NCBI GenBank assembly: GCA_937915475.1
Contig: CALGIR010000100.1
Span: forward strand, 1 to 37,097
Direction of reading: 5' to 3'
DNA: 37,097 nucleotides
DNA from: an uncultured Bacteroidales bacterium
GTDB lineage: Bacteria > Bacteroidota > Bacteroidia > Bacteroidales > Tenuifilaceae
The notes beneath the pieces were generated by a model. The model ran no database searches and was not told the DNA's origin. It saw only the letters and a list, made by a program, of their open reading frames with translations. Shown in pieces: positions 33,843 through 37,097 of the stretch. The stretch's first letter is position 1; every line of letters starts with the position of its first letter. A program made the position numbers and the translations under genes.

Positions 33843-34409
33843 TTATTGCAAGAGGGCCCCTTTATCGTCGTACCACTCTTTTAACCCATACTCCTTTTCC
33901 CGTGTTCCCTCTAGTTTATTAGCAATAAGTTTTTTCTCAGTTGTAACCAACTTGGATAGTGCCACAGACACAGCCTGCTTTACCCTCGGTACATCTGCCT
34001 CTTTAGTTTTAAATGCAATAACAGCCTCATTTGTTAATTCAGATGATTTAACTGGTTTCTCAATCTTTGCTAAGGTGTTAATCACAAAATCATTCCACTT
34101 AACCTTACTTCTCCCACTCCCTTTTTTTATTGGCTTCTTTTTATTACGTGTGGCTTTAGTCTTCGGTTGTTCTGTTTTGGATTTTGCAGAGATTTCTTTA
34201 GCAGACTTTTCGACTGAAGAAATTTTGGGCTGTGAAACTACCTTTCCTTTCGCCTCGATTATTGGAACTTCGGGGGGCGTAAAGTCAACATCAAGCTTTT
34301 TCAAAATTGCCGATAGGTGTTCTATTCTTTTTATGGACTTATTTAATTCATCTTGGTATATCTCCCTTAAATGCTGAGCTTCAGCTTTTGTTAGCGTTAT
34401 TTTTTTCAT
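33843..34409 (-). CDS. Coiled-coil / basic linker / winged-helix-like protein, putative DNA-binding
   Basis: I do not recognise a named family. The 188-residue protein has three parts. Residues 1-45 are a charged helix (AEAQHLREIYQDELNKSIKR) likely to form a coiled coil. Residues about 50-108 are a lysine/serine-rich, low-complexity linker with KKKPIKKGSGRSK. Residues about 109-180 read like a winged helix: NDFVINTLAKIEKPVKSSEL, then VPRVKQAVSVALSKLV as a recognition-type helix, then EKEYGLKEWY as a wing strand. The layout recalls nucleoid proteins such as H-NS (oligomeriser, linker, DNA-binding end) but the sequence is not H-NS. It has its own promoter and terminator, so it is monocistronic. 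Confidence 0.82.
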   Translation of the reverse strand: MKKITLTKAEAQHLREIYQDELNKSIKRIEHLSAILKKLDVDFTPPEVPIIEAKGKVVSQPKISSVEKSAKEISAKSKTEQPKTKATRNKKKPIKKGSGRSKVKWNDFVINTLAKIEKPVKSSELTNEAVIAFKTKEADVPRVKQAVSVALSKLVTTEKKLIANKLEGTREKEYGLKEWYDDKGALLQ

Positions 34410-34454
34410 TTTAAAATAATATTAAATTTTTACTATTATAATGAATTTATTTTA

Positions 34455-34485
34455 CAAAAATAGTCTTTTAATTATTAGCCATCAA
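34455..34485 (-). promoter_or_regulatory. Promoter of the coiled-coil/winged-helix gene
   Basis: On the minus strand TTG (34485-34483), 20 bases, then TATTTTTG (34462-34455), an exact match to TAnnTTTG. The ATG is 45 bases past the element. It is divergent from the promoter at 34550. Confidence 0.65.
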
Positions 34486-34549
34486 TAGTTTACATGTTTT
34501 GTTTGTTGAAAAACGAAATACGTGCCTTTGATAAAAACAGCATAATGCA

Positions 34550-34578
34550 TTGACTTATAATAAATATTAGTACTTTTG
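34550..34578 (+). promoter_or_regulatory. Promoter of the small lipoprotein gene
   Basis: TTG (34550-34552), 18 bases, then TACTTTTG (34571-34578), an exact match. The ATG at 34609 lies 30 bases on. An upstream in-frame TTG at 34576 falls within the -7 element and is therefore not the start. Confidence 0.7.
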
Positions 34579-34608
34579 TTATATTCAACCATAAAAAACC
34601 AATTAATT

Positions 34609-34929
34609 ATGAAAAAATTATCGTTATTATTTGTTTTTGCAGCAATGTTTGCATTTGCATCATGTGGTCCATCTGCCGAAAAAAAGGCAAATGATGTTAA
34701 TACAGAAAATGTAATTGAAAACACTGAGGATGCAACAGATGCCCCTCAGCAAGAGACAGTTCAACAAGAGGCGGGAGATAAGACTCAAGCCGTTCAAGAG
34801 GAAATTGAAGCTACCAGAGGAACTGTTGGTGATAAGAAAACTACAGCCACTGAAGGAACAATTAATGCTTCTAAGAAAAGAGGTGATAAAGCCACTGAAG
34901 GAACAATCGAACGCAAAGATAAGGAATAG
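34609..34929 (+). CDS. Small lipoprotein with repeated DKxxATEGTI segment
   Basis: The 106-residue product has a lipoprotein signal with AFASC (Cys19). The mature part is highly polar, rich in Glu, Thr, Gln, Lys and Asp and without predicted globular core. Near the end ATEGTI occurs twice, 15 codons apart, within GDKKTTATEGTI and RGDKATEGTI, and TRGTVGDK resembles a further, degenerate copy. I recognise no family. It is probably a periplasmic or surface-exposed flexible lipoprotein. It has a good promoter and ends in a strong terminator, so it is expressed alone. Confidence 0.78.
   Translation: MKKLSLLFVFAAMFAFASCGPSAEKKANDVNTENVIENTEDATDAPQQETVQQEAGDKTQAVQEEIEATRGTVGDKKTTATEGTINASKKRGDKATEGTIERKDKE
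34846..34907 (+). repeat. 17-bp direct repeat within the small lipoprotein gene
   Basis: GCCACTGAAGGAACAAT occurs at 34846-34862 and again at 34891-34907, exactly 45 bases apart, so the repeat is in frame and encodes ATEGTI twice. The exact third-position identity suggests a recent tandem duplication of a 15-codon unit. Confidence 0.9.
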
Positions 34930-34946
34930 TAGTCCTTTTTAAGGGA

Positions 34947-34981
34947 AAGAAAGAGTTTGGCATTTTGTCAAACTCTTTCTT
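34947..34981. terminator. Terminator between the small lipoprotein gene and aspS
   Basis: A 13-bp perfect stem (AAGAAAGAGTTTG at 34947-34959 with CAAACTCTTTCTT at 34969-34981) around a 9-base loop lies between two convergent genes. TGTTTTAAC follows it on the plus strand; it can serve both genes. Confidence 0.85.
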
Positions 34982-35006
34982 GTTTTAACAACTTTACATA
35001 AAGACC

Positions 35007-36761
35007 TTATTCCTTAGATTTAATCATAATACTAAGTTCATTGAGTTGAACTTGGCTAAGCATTGAAGGTGTATTAATCATAACATCTCTCCCTGCATTA
35101 TTTTTTGGGAAAGCAATATAATCCCTAATTGAATCGGTGCCTCCGATAACAGCACAAAGCCTATCAAACCCAAAAGCTACTCCACCATGAGGTGGCGCTC
35201 CATATTTGAAAGCGTTTAGCAAGAAGCCAAACTGTTCCTCCGCTTCTACCTCAGTAAAACCAAGCACTTTAAACATTTTATGCTGTAGTTCTCTATCAGA
35301 AATTCGGATTGAACCTCCCCCAATTTCAACTCCATTTATAACTAAATCATATGCGTTTGCCCTAATAGCAACGGGATCGGAGTCGAAAAGATGAATGTCA
35401 GTGCTTACGGGTGCTGTAAACGGATGGTGTTTTGCATAAAACCTTGCAGTCTCTTCGTCCCACTCCAGTAAAGGAAAATCAACAACCCATAGGGGTGCAA
35501 AAGTGCTTCTATCCCTTAGGTTCAACCTATCAGCCATTTCAAGCCTAAGCACTCCTAATGCCTCATGAGTGGGCTCGTTATCACCAGCCATAACCAGCAT
35601 TAAATCACCTTTTTGAGCATTCATGTGTTCACCCCAAGCAAGTAAATCATCACTTGAGTAAAATTTGTCAACTGATGATTTTACATCGCCATTGGAATCA
35701 ATTTTTATCCAAATCAAACCTTTTGCACCAACCTGAGGCCTTTGAACAAACTTTGTTAACTCATCAAGCTGCTTACGTGAGTAGTTGGCACAACCAGTAG
35801 CAACTATTCCGCCTATATAATCAGCATTATCAAAAATCCCAAATCCCTTACCCTTTGCAATTGCTGTTAGGTTTCTAATACGCATCTCAAACCTAACATC
35901 AGGTTTATCGGATCCGTAAAGAGCCATGGCATCGTTATAGGTCATTCTTTGGAATGGTTGCTTAAAATTAACATCTGCAACCTCACTGAAAAGGCTTGTA
36001 ATCATCCCCTCAAAAGTTTTTAGCACATCATCCTGCTCTACAAACGACATTTCACAGTCAATCTGCGTAAACTCTGGTTGCCTGTCGGCCCGTAAATCCT
36101 CATCGCGAAAACATTTTACGATTTGAAAATACTTATCCATTCCAGCAACCATCAATAACTGCTTAAATGTTTGGGGCGATTGAGGTAATGCATAGAATTC
36201 ACCTGCATGCATCCTTGAGGGGACAACAAAATCGCGAGCTCCCTCTGGGGTCGATTTAATGAGAAAAGGTGTTTCTACCTCAATAAAATCTTGTGAATCG
36301 AGGTATTTACGAATAGCCTGCGCAACCTTGTGCCTTAACAAAAGTGCATTCCTAACAGGATTCCGCCTAATATCAAGATACCTGTATTTCATCCTTAGCT
36401 CATCACCTCCATCTGTTTCGTCCTCAATGGTGAATGGAGGTAGTTCAGACTGATTGAGCACTTTTATTTGTTGTATCTGAACTTCTATATCTCCAGTTAA
36501 AATTTTCGAATTCTTACTCGTACGCTCCAAAACAACACCATTACAGGTAATAACGTACTCTCTACCCAGCGAACTAATAATTTCAGCCAACTTTTGGTCA
36601 ATACCCTCATCGGCCACAAGTTGGGTAATTCCGTACCTGTCCCTTAAATCAATAAAAGTCATCCCCCCTAGATTTCTGATGCGTTGTACCCATCCACTAA
36701 GAATTATGCTTTGCCCTATATTTTCGGTGCGAAGCTCGCCACAATTGTGTGTTCTATACAT
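35007..36761 (-). CDS. aspS: AspS, aspartyl-tRNA synthetase
   Basis: AspS charges tRNA-Asp with aspartate. The 584 residues match the bacterial-type enzyme: an N-terminal OB-fold anticodon-binding domain (SGWVQRIRNLGGMTFIDLRD), class II motif 2 FRDEDLRADRQPEFTQ, the bacterial GAD insertion domain in the middle (about 280-420), and motif 3 at the end (GVAFGFDRL), with GGGSIRI before it. The motif QSPQTFKQLLM of the active site is intact. Some bacterial AspRS also charge tRNA-Asn; specificity cannot be judged here. Confidence 0.97.
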   Translation of the reverse strand: MYRTHNCGELRTENIGQSIILSGWVQRIRNLGGMTFIDLRDRYGITQLVADEGIDQKLAEIISSLGREYVITCNGVVLERTSKNSKILTGDIEVQIQQIKVLNQSELPPFTIEDETDGGDELRMKYRYLDIRRNPVRNALLLRHKVAQAIRKYLDSQDFIEVETPFLIKSTPEGARDFVVPSRMHAGEFYALPQSPQTFKQLLMVAGMDKYFQIVKCFRDEDLRADRQPEFTQIDCEMSFVEQDDVLKTFEGMITSLFSEVADVNFKQPFQRMTYNDAMALYGSDKPDVRFEMRIRNLTAIAKGKGFGIFDNADYIGGIVATGCANYSRKQLDELTKFVQRPQVGAKGLIWIKIDSNGDVKSSVDKFYSSDDLLAWGEHMNAQKGDLMLVMAGDNEPTHEALGVLRLEMADRLNLRDRSTFAPLWVVDFPLLEWDEETARFYAKHHPFTAPVSTDIHLFDSDPVAIRANAYDLVINGVEIGGGSIRISDRELQHKMFKVLGFTEVEAEEQFGFLLNAFKYGAPPHGGVAFGFDRLCAVIGGTDSIRDYIAFPKNNAGRDVMINTPSMLSQVQLNELSIMIKSKE

Positions 36762-36784
36762 AATCTAAAATTTTTCGTAGTTTG

Positions 36785-36815
36785 CGAAGGTAAAAATAAA
36801 TATTTCCGATAACAA
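36785..36815 (-). promoter_or_regulatory. Probable promoter of aspS
   Basis: On the minus strand TTG (36815-36813), 20 bases, then TACCTTCG (36792-36785), one mismatch from TAnnTTTG. The aspS ATG lies 23 bases past the element. Confidence 0.55.
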
Positions 36816-36852
36816 TTCATGGCACTTTATTTGCAAAAGAAAGACTGTATCT

Positions 36853-37097
36853 ATGGAAAATCACACAAAATACATGACTGAAGCCTTAAAAGAAGCAAAG
36901 TATGCATTCGAAAAAGGAGAGGTTCCAATTGGTGCCGTAGTTGTTTGCTCTAATCAGATAATTGCTCGTGCCCACAACTTAACCGAAAACTTGAATGACC
37001 CCACAGCCCATGCCGAGATGCAAGCAATAACTGCAGCCACCTCATATCTTGGGGGGAAGTACCCTAATCAGTGCACACTTTATGTAACCCTTGAGCC
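36853..37097 (+). CDS. TadA-like nucleoside deaminase (5' part, cut by window end)
   Basis: The ATG at 36853 opens a frame that runs out of the window after about 81 codons. The protein reads MENHTKYMTEALKEAKYAFE, then GEVPIGAVVVCSNQIIARAHN, HAEM with its zinc-binding His and catalytic Glu, and TLYVTLE, just before the PC-x-x-C motif that would complete the zinc site outside the window. This is the cytidine/deoxycytidylate deaminase fold in the tRNA-specific adenosine deaminase (TadA) pattern, which makes inosine 34 in tRNA-Arg. A guanine deaminase is less likely because of EVPIGAV and the NLTENLNDPTAHAEM spacing. It is divergent from aspS. Confidence 0.88.
   Translation, partial: MENHTKYMTEALKEAKYAFEKGEVPIGAVVVCSNQIIARAHNLTENLNDPTAHAEMQAITAATSYLGGKYPNQCTLYVTLE

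Noticed and set aside
33952..34377. 141-codon open frame on the plus strand opposite the coiled-coil/winged-helix gene
   Set aside because: It lies wholly antisense to a gene with promoter and terminator, and its composition (runs of Phe, Leu and Ser) is what the complement of lysine- and glutamate-rich codons gives.

Overview
The window comes from a Bacteroidota chromosome, most likely Bacteroidales or a close relative. I base this on the gene content (dcw cluster tail, class III CoaX, LptC, PD40/OmpA protein, a GlsA/GlsB-like acyltransferase pair, a PurF-like protein of about 630 residues), on the FtsZ tail ending LHDNVD, and on repeated promoters of the Bacteroidota type TTG-N(17-23)-TAnnTTTG. 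DNA is AT-rich and densely coded. I see no tRNA, rRNA, CRISPR array, insertion sequence or phage gene, so most of the window is core genome.

Layout. (1) 1-7277, plus strand: end of ftsW, then murG, murC, ftsQ, ftsA, ftsZ and a YqeY-like gene, with overlaps or short gaps; this makes lipid II and the Z ring. (2) 7280-13258, minus strand: a TrhA/hemolysin III membrane protein, then a presumed outer-membrane group transcribed as lipoprotein -> DUF5723-like barrel -> PD40/OmpA protein with three tandem ~93-residue modules. (3) 13431-24571, minus strand, a long co-directional run transcribed mfd -> coaX -> beta-barrel -> TPR protein -> lptC -> small membrane protein -> CNNM/CBS protein -> PpiD-like chaperone; the latter part is an envelope-biogenesis block. 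(4) 24711-26559, plus strand: two acyltransferases resembling the glycine-lipid enzymes GlsA and GlsB. (5) 26613-31091, minus strand: a small exported protein, a PurF-like amidotransferase, a SPOR protein, a LEA2-like lipoprotein and YebC. (6) 31483-32900: miaB with its own promoter. (7) 33178-37097: an STM3941-like membrane protein, a coiled-coil/basic/winged-helix protein, a small repeat-bearing lipoprotein, aspS, and the start of a TadA-like deaminase cut by the window end.

I did not find an obvious new defence or mobile system. The strongest leads are: an H-NS-like domain plan at 33843-34409, a terminator-like hairpin inside the start of lptC (17764-17785), the uncharacterised outer-membrane trio at 8000-13258, and the uncharacterised barrel, TPR and small membrane proteins packed against lptC. 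Functions are inferred by reading protein motifs by eye; no database search was run.
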